Of a DNA stretch of 35,463 bases, positions 25,686 to 33,264 are shown one piece after another. The position numbers were made by a program, and so were the translations under genes. Source of the DNA: an uncultured Eubacteriales bacterium (GTDB lineage: Bacteria > Bacillota > Clostridia > Christensenellales > Aristaeellaceae); the NCBI GenBank assembly GCA_902774025.1, contig CACYGY010000027.1:1-35463 (forward strand), given 5' to 3'. The notes under the pieces were generated by a model. It was not told where the DNA came from, did no database searches, and worked only from the letters and a program-made list of their open reading frames with translations. The stretch's first letter is position 1. Each line of letters starts with the position of its first letter.

Positions 25686-26834
25686 TCAGGAATACAGAAG
25701 ACAGGGCTGGACGGTCTGACTGAACTTCCGGATGCCGGCACGGCCTTCCTCAATGACCTCCATTGCGCTCTTTTTTCCTGTACGGTAGACATCCGTGCCC
25801 ATGAGCTTGTCGATGGCATACTTCGGATCCTGATTCCATCGCAGGAAGGAGAAAGCGTTACCGGCCTGCCTGCGGATTTCATCCATTAGAAGCAGTCCGC
25901 CTGCGAAGGTATCACAGACAAGAGGATCCGTGATATGCATCTGAACACCATGACAGACTTCTCCCTGATATTTGCTGAAGGTGGGAACGAAGGCTGCGGG
26001 ACGGAAGTGAATGCCTTCAAGATTCAGGGCGTTCATCCGGTCAGCAAGCAGGTTCGCGTTCAGGAACGGTGCGCCGACCAGCTGGAAAGGCTGCGTGGTT
26101 CCCCGTCCCTCTGAGATGTTGGAGCCTTCAAAGATACAGGTACCCGTGTAGCAGAGGGCGGCGGCCAGGTCGGGACAGTTGGGGGAAGGAGCCACCCAGG
26201 GAAGGTCTGTATCCGACAGAAGCATGGAACGTTTCCAACCTCTGAGGGGGAGAATGGTCATATCCAGATTCAGGTTCAGGTACCACTTTACATAACGGGC
26301 ATACTCGCCGATGGTCAGTCCATACTGGGTGGGCAGTTCATAGTTTCCGACAAAAGAGGCAAAGGCCGAATCCAGGATCGTCCCGCTTCTTTTTTCCCCT
26401 CCGAGAGGATTTACGCGGTCCAGGACGATGATCCTCTTGCCAGCCCTGGCGCATGCGATCATGGCATAGCTCAGGGAATAGAGATATGTATAGAATCGTG
26501 CGCCGACATCCTGCATGTCAAAGATCAGCGTGTCAAAGGCATTCAGCATTTCCTCCGTGAAATGGCTGGCGGTGCCGTAAGCGCTGTACACCGTGACATT
26601 CGTCACCGGGTCTGTGGTATTGCCCACTGCATCTCCGGCCTGCTGCATGCCGCGGATTCCGTGTTCCACAGCAAACAGCGCGGAAAGACAGCCTTCCCGG
26701 AAAACAAGATCAATGGTGGAACGGAACTGATGATCAATCCCTGTGGGATTGGTCATCAGGCCGACCCTGCAGCCGCGGAGTGAGGGGAGGAACGCGGGCA
26801 GCTGATCGACGCCGCTGAGAACATGATTGACCAT
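25686..26834 (-). CDS. namZ: DUF1343 protein, NamZ-like exo-beta-N-acetylmuramidase
   Basis: The 382-residue product shows the DUF1343 (GH171) landmarks: VGLMTNPTGID, LFAVEHGIRG, IFDMQDVGARFYTYLYSL, IVLDRVNPLGG, PTQYGLTIGEYARYVKWYLN, GTCIFEGSNISEGRGTTQPFQLVGAPF and GVQMHITD. The characterised member, B. subtilis NamZ, removes MurNAc from the non-reducing end of peptidoglycan pieces. Unlike that exported enzyme, this one has no signal peptide, so it probably acts on imported fragments. The start at 26834 is fixed by AGGAGGTG five bases before ATG; the longer open frame reaches into the divergent gene and is not used. It leads a six-gene operon. MurNAc specificity is likely but unproven for this branch. 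Confidence 0.83.
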   Translation of the reverse strand: MVNHVLSGVDQLPAFLPSLRGCRVGLMTNPTGIDHQFRSTIDLVFREGCLSALFAVEHGIRGMQQAGDAVGNTTDPVTNVTVYSAYGTASHFTEEMLNAFDTLIFDMQDVGARFYTYLYSLSYAMIACARAGKRIIVLDRVNPLGGEKRSGTILDSAFASFVGNYELPTQYGLTIGEYARYVKWYLNLNLDMTILPLRGWKRSMLLSDTDLPWVAPSPNCPDLAAALCYTGTCIFEGSNISEGRGTTQPFQLVGAPFLNANLLADRMNALNLEGIHFRPAAFVPTFSKYQGEVCHGVQMHITDPLVCDTFAGGLLLMDEIRRQAGNAFSFLRWNQDPKYAIDKLMGTDVYRTGKKSAMEVIEEGRAGIRKFSQTVQPCLLYS

Positions 26835-26909
26835 AGGACACCTCCTGTGAGAAAATGAGGGGAGAACTGGCAGGAAAACTGAATCAGGCTTCTGAAGGGG
26901 GTTACAGGT

Positions 26910-28646
26910 ATGTGCAGTCAGTTTGAGATGGGCGGAACACTGCCCCGGCGAATCAGCATCCATTCCGGAAGCGGGGAGAAACCGGTCCTGTATGCCTGCC
27001 GTGAAATGGGCAGATACCTGGAAAAGGCAGGACATGAGGTAGTATGGGAAGGAGAAGCATTCCCCATCCGCTTCACCCGCACGGAGGATGAGTCCCTCAG
27101 GGACGGTGCTTACCGGTGGTGCGTTTCCGAAACCGGTATCAGCCTGGAATTCGCTCATGGCGCGGGGGCTGTATATGGGTGCTATCATCTACTGGAAATG
27201 GCCGGATTCCGGTTCCTGACGCCGGATTGTGAAGTCTGTCCGGGGTACCCGCTGAGGTTTCCCTCCGGTGAGGGGGAAGAACACCCGGCGTTCCGTGTGC
27301 GGGAGGTTTTCTGGCGGTCTGCCATCGATGGGGTCTTCGCCGTCAAGATGCGCCTGAATGGTTCACGGTCCAACATCACGGAGGAACAGGGCGGAAAGGC
27401 CATGTTTTTCAATTTCAGCCATACCTTCAACCAGCTGGTTCCTGTGGAAAAGTACTTTGATACGCATCCGGAGTATTTTTCCATGATCCGGGGAAAGCGC
27501 TGCCGTGACCGAACTCAGCTGTGTCTGACCAATCCGGATGTGCTGAAGCTCTGTATTGAGGGCGTTTTGGAGTGGAAGAGGGCACATCCGGCATATCAGG
27601 TTTTTTCGGTAGCCATGAACGACTGGTATCAGAACTGCCGGTGCCCCGCCTGTCAGGCCGTGGACATGGAAGAGGAGAGCGGGGCCGGCACGATGATTCG
27701 ATTTGTGAACGCTGTGGCGGAGGAAACAGCAAAGGTCTTTCCGGACATCCGGATCCATACCTTCGCATATTTGTACTGCAGGAAACCTCCCCGCCACACA
27801 AAACCCAGAGAAAACGTGATCGTACGGCTGTGTGCCATCGAGAGCTGCTACAGCCATCCCATGGAAGCCTGCGGATGCGAAACGGGCCCTATCGATGTTC
27901 AGTATACCGCAGCCCAGCCGTTTTCAGAACCGGAGCAGAACAACGGGTTCCTGGATCATATGAAGGAATGGAGCCGGATCTGCCCGCATCTTTATATCTG
28001 GGATTACACCACCAACTACGCCAACTATCTGCAGCCTTTTCCGAATCTGGACGTGCTCGGCGCAAACCTGCGGACTTTTCGTAAAGCCGGGGTGGAAGGC
28101 GTCCTGGAACAGGGAAATTTCTCACGGGGCCGGGCCTCGGCCTTCGGGGACCTGAAGGTCTATCTGCTGGGTCATCTGCTCTGGGATCCTGATGCGGACC
28201 AGGAAAAACTGACACGGGAATTTGCACAGGGTGTATGGGGGCCGGGAGCCCCTTTCATGCTCCGGTGCGCTGCCATCATGCAGGAAGCAGCTTCCCATGG
28301 ACACATGGGTATTTATGATGCCCCGGACGCTTTCTATCTTCAGGATACGGTTCTGACAGAAGCGGAACGGAATGTGTCGGAGGCGCTTCGGGTTACCGAA
28401 GGCACCCGGTTTCATGAAAGCGTGGAGCGGGAGGCTTTGTCCTTCCGGTATGTCCGTCTTGTACAGGAGAAGCCGGACACCCCCGGACACGGGGAGCGAG
28501 TGGAGACGTTTGGCAGGGATGCGGAGCGGCTGGGCATCGCGGAACTCTTTGAGCGGCGCGACTTTCAGGGCTCTCTGGAAGTGATGAAGACAAGCTATCT
28601 GACAAGGGACAGGCATCTGGCCTGTCCGATTCAGTACCCTCTGTGA
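26910..28646 (+). CDS. DUF4838 family carbohydrate-active protein
   Basis: The 578-residue product has a small alpha/beta N-terminal domain (about 10-120; YACREMGRYLEKAG, HGAGAVYGCYHLLEMAGFRFLTPD), similar to those preceding GH67- and GH20-type barrels, then the DUF4838 barrel with FSHTFNQLVP, FSVAMNDWYQNCRCPACQAVD (two Cys pairs), TFAYLYCRKPP, IWDYTTNYANYLQPFPN and VEGVLEQGNFSRG. Family members occur in polysaccharide-use loci and are thought to be glycoside hydrolases, but I know of no settled substrate. No signal peptide is present. It is divergent from the namZ-led operon with a 75 bp gap that shows no clear promoter, so control elements may lie within the coding starts. It ends at paired terminator hairpins. 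Confidence 0.82.
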   Translation: MCSQFEMGGTLPRRISIHSGSGEKPVLYACREMGRYLEKAGHEVVWEGEAFPIRFTRTEDESLRDGAYRWCVSETGISLEFAHGAGAVYGCYHLLEMAGFRFLTPDCEVCPGYPLRFPSGEGEEHPAFRVREVFWRSAIDGVFAVKMRLNGSRSNITEEQGGKAMFFNFSHTFNQLVPVEKYFDTHPEYFSMIRGKRCRDRTQLCLTNPDVLKLCIEGVLEWKRAHPAYQVFSVAMNDWYQNCRCPACQAVDMEEESGAGTMIRFVNAVAEETAKVFPDIRIHTFAYLYCRKPPRHTKPRENVIVRLCAIESCYSHPMEACGCETGPIDVQYTAAQPFSEPEQNNGFLDHMKEWSRICPHLYIWDYTTNYANYLQPFPNLDVLGANLRTFRKAGVEGVLEQGNFSRGRASAFGDLKVYLLGHLLWDPDADQEKLTREFAQGVWGPGAPFMLRCAAIMQEAASHGHMGIYDAPDAFYLQDTVLTEAERNVSEALRVTEGTRFHESVEREALSFRYVRLVQEKPDTPGHGERVETFGRDAERLGIAELFERRDFQGSLEVMKTSYLTRDRHLACPIQYPL

Positions 28647-28670
28647 GGGAGAAAACTGAAAAAACAGAGG

Positions 28671-28698
28671 AAGGCACCGGCGGCACCGCCGGTGCCTT
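28671..28698 (+). terminator. 12 bp perfect GC-rich hairpin
   Basis: AAGGCACCGGCG (28671-28682) pairs fully with CGCCGGTGCCTT (28687-28698) around GCAC. It lies 24 bp after the DUF4838 stop. It has only a short T tail, so it may stabilise or end the mRNA together with the hairpin beside it. Confidence 0.65.
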
Positions 28699-28700
28699 GA

Positions 28701-28730
28701 AAAATGGGCTACTTTCCAGTAGCCCATTTT
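28701..28730. terminator. Bidirectional terminator between converging genes
   Basis: AAAATGGGCTACT (28701-28713) pairs fully with AGTAGCCCATTTT (28718-28730). A and T flanks serve both the DUF4838 gene and the binding-protein gene whose stop is at 28745. Confidence 0.88.
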
Positions 28731-28744
28731 CCGATACAGGAGAA

Positions 28745-30346
28745 TTACTTGCCGCTCAGCAGCGCATAGGCGGCGGAACCGGCATCGATGACTTCCTGGA
28801 GACCACGATCTTTCAGCGTTTTGTAGCTTGCGAAGAAATCATCCACAGAGATCTGCCCGGCAATGCACTGATCACGCAGCGTGCAGACACCGGTCTGAAT
28901 CAGCTCGGCACGGTATTCGGTGTATTCTTCCGTGGCGATGGTCTGGGGCATGGAATAATACTTTCCGTTGTTGATAATGGCCAGACCGGAGTAGAATTCG
29001 GCGGAAGGAGCGTCCAGAGCGTCCATGGGCTGGCCCGCAAAGAGGCACTGCATGAAGGCGTTGGTCTGCCATTCGTTGCCGAAGGGCTCGAATTCGCAGC
29101 CGCTCTGACGGTAATCCACGAAGCCGTTGGACACCATTTCAGGCTTCAGCTGCGCGACGCCGTCCACCATGTCATAGGAAACGCCTTCGATGCCATAGTT
29201 GTACAGGTTGTTGCCTTCTTCGGCGAACCACCAGTCAAAGAAGCGGAGAATATCCTCAATCTTATCTTTGGCGGCAATGGTGATGCACCATACGGAGGAC
29301 ACAGCCTCACGCTCCTGGGTCATCTGATCGCCGTAAGGTCCGGTGATGGGAGGCACAGCTTCCCACAGAGCATCTTCGTCTCCAAGGTCGCGCAGCGCGT
29401 TGGCGGAGATTCTGCACCGTTCGGCCCAGGTCATGCAGGTCCCTACCTTGTTGCTGTCCATAATGGTGAAGAGCTCGGCCTGGGTTCTGGTCGCGAATTC
29501 CTGATCAATCAGGCCCTCGGCGTAAAGATCCCGAACGGCCGCCAGGAACTCGGGATAGCGGGGATGCTCATAGACCATGGTGTAGGTGCCGTCATCCAGA
29601 ACGCAGAACTGGCAGTCGGAAGAAGCCCGGATGCCGAATGCGTTCAGAAGGGAAGCCATGCTCCGCTCACCAGTGGCGCCCTGTTCCAGAGCCAGAGGAA
29701 TTTCATCATTGGGATCGCCGTTTCCGTTCAGATCATTCGCCTTGATGGCACGCCACAGCGCGATCCAGTCTTCCCATGTCTGGGGTTCAGACATGCCCAG
29801 GGCGTCCAGCCAGTCCTTGCGGACCATGACGGTCTGGGAACCGGGCACGTTCACGATGGTGGGGAGGGTGTAGATGTGCCCGTCCGCCTGACGCCACTTG
29901 GCCATACGATCCTCACCGACGGCTGCCACCACATGGGGGATCAGGTCAAGGTACTCGTCCAGCTCGAGGATGGCGCCTTCGTTGACGAGGTTGGAGACGC
30001 CATAGGCACCGGCGGTGAGCAGGTCCGGAAGCTTGCCGGATGCAAGCACGGTGGCAACCTGAGTGGAATAGTTGTCTTCCACGCGCCAGTCCACAGTAAT
30101 ACGGGTGTTGGTCAGCTTCTCCACGGCAGGCCAGAGATAGCAGCCGTCGAATTCCGTGGGATAGTTATTGAAGATCATACCCATGGCCGAAATCTCAAGG
30201 CCATTTTCGAAGTACAGTTCCTTGCTGGGTTCCAGGGTCTTGGCGGCATCAATCAGCGCCTGCTTCAGCGGTGGATCATCGGCCAGCGATGAACCGAGAC
30301 TCAGTACCAGGACAAGGGAGAGGAACAGAGCCAGACACTTTTTCAT
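28745..30346 (-). CDS. Extracellular solute-binding protein of an ABC sugar importer
   Basis: The 533-residue product has a signal peptide (about 1-22, ending SSLA) and a large family 1 solute-binding domain of the LplA type, about 520 residues, with landmarks TWEDWIALWRAIKANDLNGNGDPNDEIPLAL, DLYAEGLIDQEF, ILRFFDWWFAEEGNNLYNYGIEG and a helical end. It captures an oligosaccharide outside the membrane and delivers it to the two permeases encoded just upstream. No lipobox cysteine is present at the cleavage region, which is unusual for a Gram-positive binding protein. AAGGAGG precedes the start by eight bases. A perfect hairpin lies in the 65 bp between it and the permease gene. Confidence 0.9.
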   Translation of the reverse strand: MKKCLALFLSLVLVLSLGSSLADDPPLKQALIDAAKTLEPSKELYFENGLEISAMGMIFNNYPTEFDGCYLWPAVEKLTNTRITVDWRVEDNYSTQVATVLASGKLPDLLTAGAYGVSNLVNEGAILELDEYLDLIPHVVAAVGEDRMAKWRQADGHIYTLPTIVNVPGSQTVMVRKDWLDALGMSEPQTWEDWIALWRAIKANDLNGNGDPNDEIPLALEQGATGERSMASLLNAFGIRASSDCQFCVLDDGTYTMVYEHPRYPEFLAAVRDLYAEGLIDQEFATRTQAELFTIMDSNKVGTCMTWAERCRISANALRDLGDEDALWEAVPPITGPYGDQMTQEREAVSSVWCITIAAKDKIEDILRFFDWWFAEEGNNLYNYGIEGVSYDMVDGVAQLKPEMVSNGFVDYRQSGCEFEPFGNEWQTNAFMQCLFAGQPMDALDAPSAEFYSGLAIINNGKYYSMPQTIATEEYTEYRAELIQTGVCTLRDQCIAGQISVDDFFASYKTLKDRGLQEVIDAGSAAYALLSGK

Positions 30347-30376
30347 ACGGAAACCTCCTTAAGTAGAATGATATCG

Positions 30377-30397
30377 CATACGGCTCCCTGCCGTATG
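30377..30397 (-). promoter_or_regulatory. Intercistronic hairpin between permease and binding-protein genes
   Basis: CATACGGC (30377-30384) and GCCGTATG (30390-30397) form a perfect 8 bp stem with a 5-base loop and no T run. Such hairpins between permease and binding-protein genes can protect the downstream mRNA, giving more binding protein than permease. Confidence 0.6.
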
Positions 30398-30411
30398 AAG
30401 ACGTGAATCAA

Positions 30412-31338
30412 TCAGCCTTTGACGGAACCCAGCATAACGCCGCCGACAAAATAGCGCTGAACAAAAGGATAGAGAATGCACATGGGAATCATGGCTACCA
30501 CCAGCACGGCATTCTTGGTTTGCTGTCCCAGGGCGGCGGCTATATTGCTGCCCGAGGATGTGCTCATGGAGATGTTCATGGTGGAAGTCTCCGCGTTGAG
30601 GACCATTTCCTTCAGGACAAGCTGCAGGGTATACTTTTCGCGGGATGAGATGAACATGAGAGGGTAGAGATAATCATTCCAGTGGCTGACGATGACCCAG
30701 AGAGCCACAGTGGCCAGAACGGGCTTGGACAGCGGGATGATCAGCTGAAGAAGAATCCTGAAATCATTGGCGCCGTCCAGATGGGCGCTTTCCACGATGG
30801 AAATGGGAATGGACTCAAAATAACTCCGTACGATGACGACATAATAGGCGGACATCAGGCTGTTGAAAATCAGCGACCAGAAAGTATTGTGGAGTCCCAG
30901 CCGGGTCATGGTCAGAAAGGTGGGAATCATGCCGCCCTGGAACCACATGGTGAACAGAATGAAAATGTTATAAAGCTTTCTTCCGTAAAACTTGCCGCCG
31001 AAAGCCAGGGGATAGGCGGCCATGCTCAGGCCGATCAGACTCAGACCGCATCCGATGCCCGCCACAAAGATGGTGTTTCCGAAGGAACGCCACAGATCGG
31101 GGGATGTGAGGATGGAGCTGTAGGCTGAGGTCTGAAAACCGATGGGGAAAAAGGTGACCTGCGCTCCGAGAACAGCTGAATCCGCGCTGACGGAAATGGA
31201 AATCATGTTCAGCAGAGGATAAAGAAAGAAGCACAGCAAAATGATCATCCAGATATTGATGATGATGTCGGCGATTCTGTCTCCGCGGCTTCGGCGGATA
31301 TACTCACCGCTTTTTCTTTGATTGGCTTTCTGTTTCAT
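30412..31338 (-). CDS. ABC sugar importer permease, YtcP/LplC type
   Basis: The 308-residue protein has about six membrane helices (first about 25-50) and the EAA loop that contacts the ATPase, read as ESAHLDGANDFRILLQLIIPLSKP, which places it in the CUT1 carbohydrate permease family. The end MLGSVKG is typical of this group. It starts 17 bp after the first permease. No ATP-binding protein is encoded in this cluster, so a shared MsmX-like ATPase elsewhere is expected. With its partner and the binding protein it imports an oligosaccharide. Confidence 0.93.
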   Translation of the reverse strand: MKQKANQRKSGEYIRRSRGDRIADIIINIWMIILLCFFLYPLLNMISISVSADSAVLGAQVTFFPIGFQTSAYSSILTSPDLWRSFGNTIFVAGIGCGLSLIGLSMAAYPLAFGGKFYGRKLYNIFILFTMWFQGGMIPTFLTMTRLGLHNTFWSLIFNSLMSAYYVVIVRSYFESIPISIVESAHLDGANDFRILLQLIIPLSKPVLATVALWVIVSHWNDYLYPLMFISSREKYTLQLVLKEMVLNAETSTMNISMSTSSGSNIAAALGQQTKNAVLVVAMIPMCILYPFVQRYFVGGVMLGSVKG

Positions 31339-31355
31339 GCTGAGCCTTCTTTCCG

Positions 31356-32324
31356 TCAGAACAGTGAGATCTCATTGACCTTGCGGCTGACCATGTTGGC
31401 GATCACGACCAGAATCAGCGAGATGACTGAGTTAAACAGACCTGCCGCAGTGGCATATCCGTAGTTATGGCTTTCCATGCCCGTTTTGTAGGTGAAGGTG
31501 GGAAGCATTTCGGAAACGGAAAGGTTCAGGGTATTCTGCAGAAGATAGACTTTCTCGAAGTTTACGTTCAGCAGCTGGCCGACCTGCATGATCAGGAGCA
31601 GCACAAAGGTATTGGCCAGGCCGGGAAGGGACACATGAAGAACCTGCTGGAAACGGTTAGCTCCGTCGATCTTTGCGGCCTCATAGAGGACCTGATCAAT
31701 GCCGGCAAGGGTGGATATGTAGATCACGGCGTCCCATCCCACACTCTGCCAGAAGCCTGAGATCACGTTGATCATGACGAAGTAGCGGGGTTCACTCAGA
31801 TAATTGACAGGCGTCCCGCCCATGAGCTTGACAAATCTGGCAATGGTACCGATGCTGGGCGAGCAGAGCGTGGTGATCATGCTCACCAGCACCACGGTCG
31901 ACACAAAGTGAGGAAGGTAGGAAATCGTCTGGATGCCCTTCATGAACTTCTTGTTTCTCAGCTCATTGAGAAGAAGGGCAAAAATGAGAGGCTGAGGAAA
32001 CAGAATAAACAGCGCGGCAAAATTCAGTGTCAGGGTGTTTTTAATATATCGGAATAAATCCGGATTGGTGAGAAGCCGTTCAAACCATTTGAAGCCCACC
32101 ATCTTGCTGCCTTCAAAACCCTTCAGCAGCTTGTAATCATAAAAACCGCTTCTCAGAAACCACATGGGCACGTATTTGAAAATGATAAAATATGCCACAA
32201 CGGGCAGGATCATCAGATAAATGTAACGGCTGCGCCATATGCGATTCCAGATCAGCTGACGTCTCCGGGGACTGTTTATCACAGACAATCCCTTATGTTC
32301 AGCCGTTTTGCCGGTTTTGACCAC
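31356..32324 (-). CDS. ABC sugar importer permease, LplB type
   Basis: The 322-residue CUT1 permease has about six membrane helices and the EAA loop EAAKIDGANRFQQVLHVSLPGLAN. IWRSRYIYLMILPVVAYFIIFKYVP near residue 30 is typical of LplB. I place the start at GTG 32324, eight bases after AGGAAG; the open frame reaches farther upstream to an ATG at 32459, but those residues lie across the promoter and are not permease-like. A near-consensus promoter and palindromic sites lie just upstream. It is the first gene of the permease-permease-binding protein operon. Confidence 0.9.
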   Translation of the reverse strand: MVKTGKTAEHKGLSVINSPRRRQLIWNRIWRSRYIYLMILPVVAYFIIFKYVPMWFLRSGFYDYKLLKGFEGSKMVGFKWFERLLTNPDLFRYIKNTLTLNFAALFILFPQPLIFALLLNELRNKKFMKGIQTISYLPHFVSTVVLVSMITTLCSPSIGTIARFVKLMGGTPVNYLSEPRYFVMINVISGFWQSVGWDAVIYISTLAGIDQVLYEAAKIDGANRFQQVLHVSLPGLANTFVLLLIMQVGQLLNVNFEKVYLLQNTLNLSVSEMLPTFTYKTGMESHNYGYATAAGLFNSVISLILVVIANMVSRKVNEISLF

Positions 32325-32359
32325 TAGTGTTCTTCCTTTCTGTCGGAAATCACCATTCA

Positions 32360-32369
32360 GTTGTACAAC
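32360..32369. promoter_or_regulatory. Second palindrome GTTGTACAAC downstream of the promoter
   Basis: A perfect 10 bp palindrome lies just downstream of the -10 box, near the expected transcription start of the importer operon. It could be a second operator or a chance repeat. Confidence 0.35.
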
Positions 32370-32377
32370 AAATCTGC

Positions 32378-32390
32378 GGGTATGATACCC
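32378..32390. promoter_or_regulatory. Palindromic operator candidate over the -10 box
   Basis: GGGTAT-G-ATACCC is a perfect 6+6 inverted repeat that covers the -10 hexamer of the importer promoter. Binding there would block RNA polymerase. Confidence 0.5.
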
Positions 32391-32410
32391 TGTTTCATGC
32401 AGAGTGTCAA
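32382..32410 (-). promoter_or_regulatory. Promoter of the ABC importer operon
   Basis: On the minus strand TTGACA (32405-32410) and TATCAT (32382-32387) are spaced 17 bp apart, about 60 bp upstream of the LplB-type permease start. Confidence 0.8.
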
Positions 32411-32461
32411 GATGGATATCTTCAGTGGAAACTGCAGCACAGCCTGATAGGAAGGACATTC

Positions 32462-32490
32462 TTGACGCAGGGGCGGCTTTCCGTTATCTT
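32462..32490 (+). promoter_or_regulatory. Promoter of the phosphoesterase gene
   Basis: TTGACG (32462-32467) and TATCTT (32485-32490) are spaced 17 bp apart, ending 54 bp before the ATG at 32545. Confidence 0.7.
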
Positions 32491-32520
32491 ACCTGTAGCA
32501 GCACGAGACAGATAACGGAA
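32479..32520 (+). repeat. 11 bp inverted repeat across the phosphoesterase promoter and leader
   Basis: TTCCGTTATCT (32479-32489) and AGATAACGGAA (32510-32520) are perfectly complementary, separated by 20 bp. The left arm covers the -10 box, and the arm centres are 31 bp apart, about three helical turns. It could be a two-site operator. Confidence 0.65.
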
Positions 32521-32544
32521 GGGGACATCCCCGGGAGCGCAGAT

Positions 32545-33102
32545 ATGAAATACATGATCGCATCAGACCTGCATGGAAGTTCGCTTTACACAGACTTTCT
32601 TCTTGAGGCATTCCGCCGGGAAAAAGAAGACGGCGGCAGATGGATGCTTCTGCTTCTCGGGGACCTGCTCTATCACGGGCCAAGAAATGATCTGCCGGAA
32701 GCATATGATCCCGGAAAAGTGAACCGGACCCTCTCCGTGTATGCGGATGAAATCATCTGTGTACGGGGCAACTGTGACGCCGAGGTGGACCTGATGGTCA
32801 TGCCGTATCTGTTCATGACGGATTCCCTGATGCTGGAGTCGGGAGATCACTGGATACTGGCCACTCACGGACATGTCCGCAATGAAGGGAACATGCCCCC
32901 GCTGCGTCCTGGAGATGTACTGCTCCACGGACATACGCATGTGCCCTCGTGGAAGAAAACCGAAAAGGGCGTCTGGATCCTGAACCCGGGTTCCGTATCC
33001 ATTCCCAAGGAAGGGTCCTGGCATGGGTACATGACGCTGTCAGGGCAGACCTTTACCTGGAAGGAACTGACAGGCTCCATCCGTCACCGGATGAGCCTCT
33101 GA
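32545..33102 (+). CDS. yfcE: YfcE-like metallophosphoesterase
   Basis: The 185-residue protein is a small calcineurin-like phosphoesterase. Metal-site motifs are in order: ASDLHGS (6-12), LLGDLLYHG, CVRGNCD, THGH, LLHGHTHVP and LNPGS. YfcE-type enzymes hydrolyse phosphodiesters in vitro; the natural substrate is not settled. The start is MKYMIAS at 32545, with GGGAG about eight bases upstream; the open frame continues upstream through the promoter but is not used. It is divergent from the importer operon and has its own promoter. Its terminator hairpin overlaps the end of malQ. Confidence 0.9.
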   Translation: MKYMIASDLHGSSLYTDFLLEAFRREKEDGGRWMLLLLGDLLYHGPRNDLPEAYDPGKVNRTLSVYADEIICVRGNCDAEVDLMVMPYLFMTDSLMLESGDHWILATHGHVRNEGNMPPLRPGDVLLHGHTHVPSWKKTEKGVWILNPGSVSIPKEGSWHGYMTLSGQTFTWKELTGSIRHRMSL

Positions 33103-33184
33103 GCTCTGAGCGGACCGGAGCTGTTCCAGATTCCGGGTTTTCGTCCCTGTCCGATCGGGATCCGGAGTTTTTCGCTGATTTCAC

Positions 33185-33216
33185 AAAAAAACGGAACGAC
33201 CACGAAGATCGTTCCG
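33185..33216 (-). terminator. Terminator of malQ
   Basis: CGGAACGA (33192-33199) pairs with TCGTTCCG (33209-33216); on the minus strand the stem is followed by seven T. Confidence 0.9.
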
Positions 33217-33235
33217 AAGGGTGGTTTCTATGACG

Positions 33236-33264
33236 GGACAGGCGTTACGCAAGCCTGTCCGTTT
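33236..33264 (+). terminator. Hairpin likely ending the phosphoesterase transcript
   Basis: GGACAGGC (33236-33243) pairs with GCCTGTCC (33253-33260) and is followed by GTTTT on the plus strand. It overlaps the last codons of malQ on the other strand. Confidence 0.55.

Noticed and set aside
26835..26909. Promoters for the divergent DUF4838 and DUF1343 genes
   Set aside because: No convincing -35/-10 pair was found on either strand in the 75 bp gap.
28643..30292. 549-codon plus-strand frame opposite the binding protein
   Set aside because: The minus strand encodes an obvious solute-binding protein with signal peptide and ribosome binding site.
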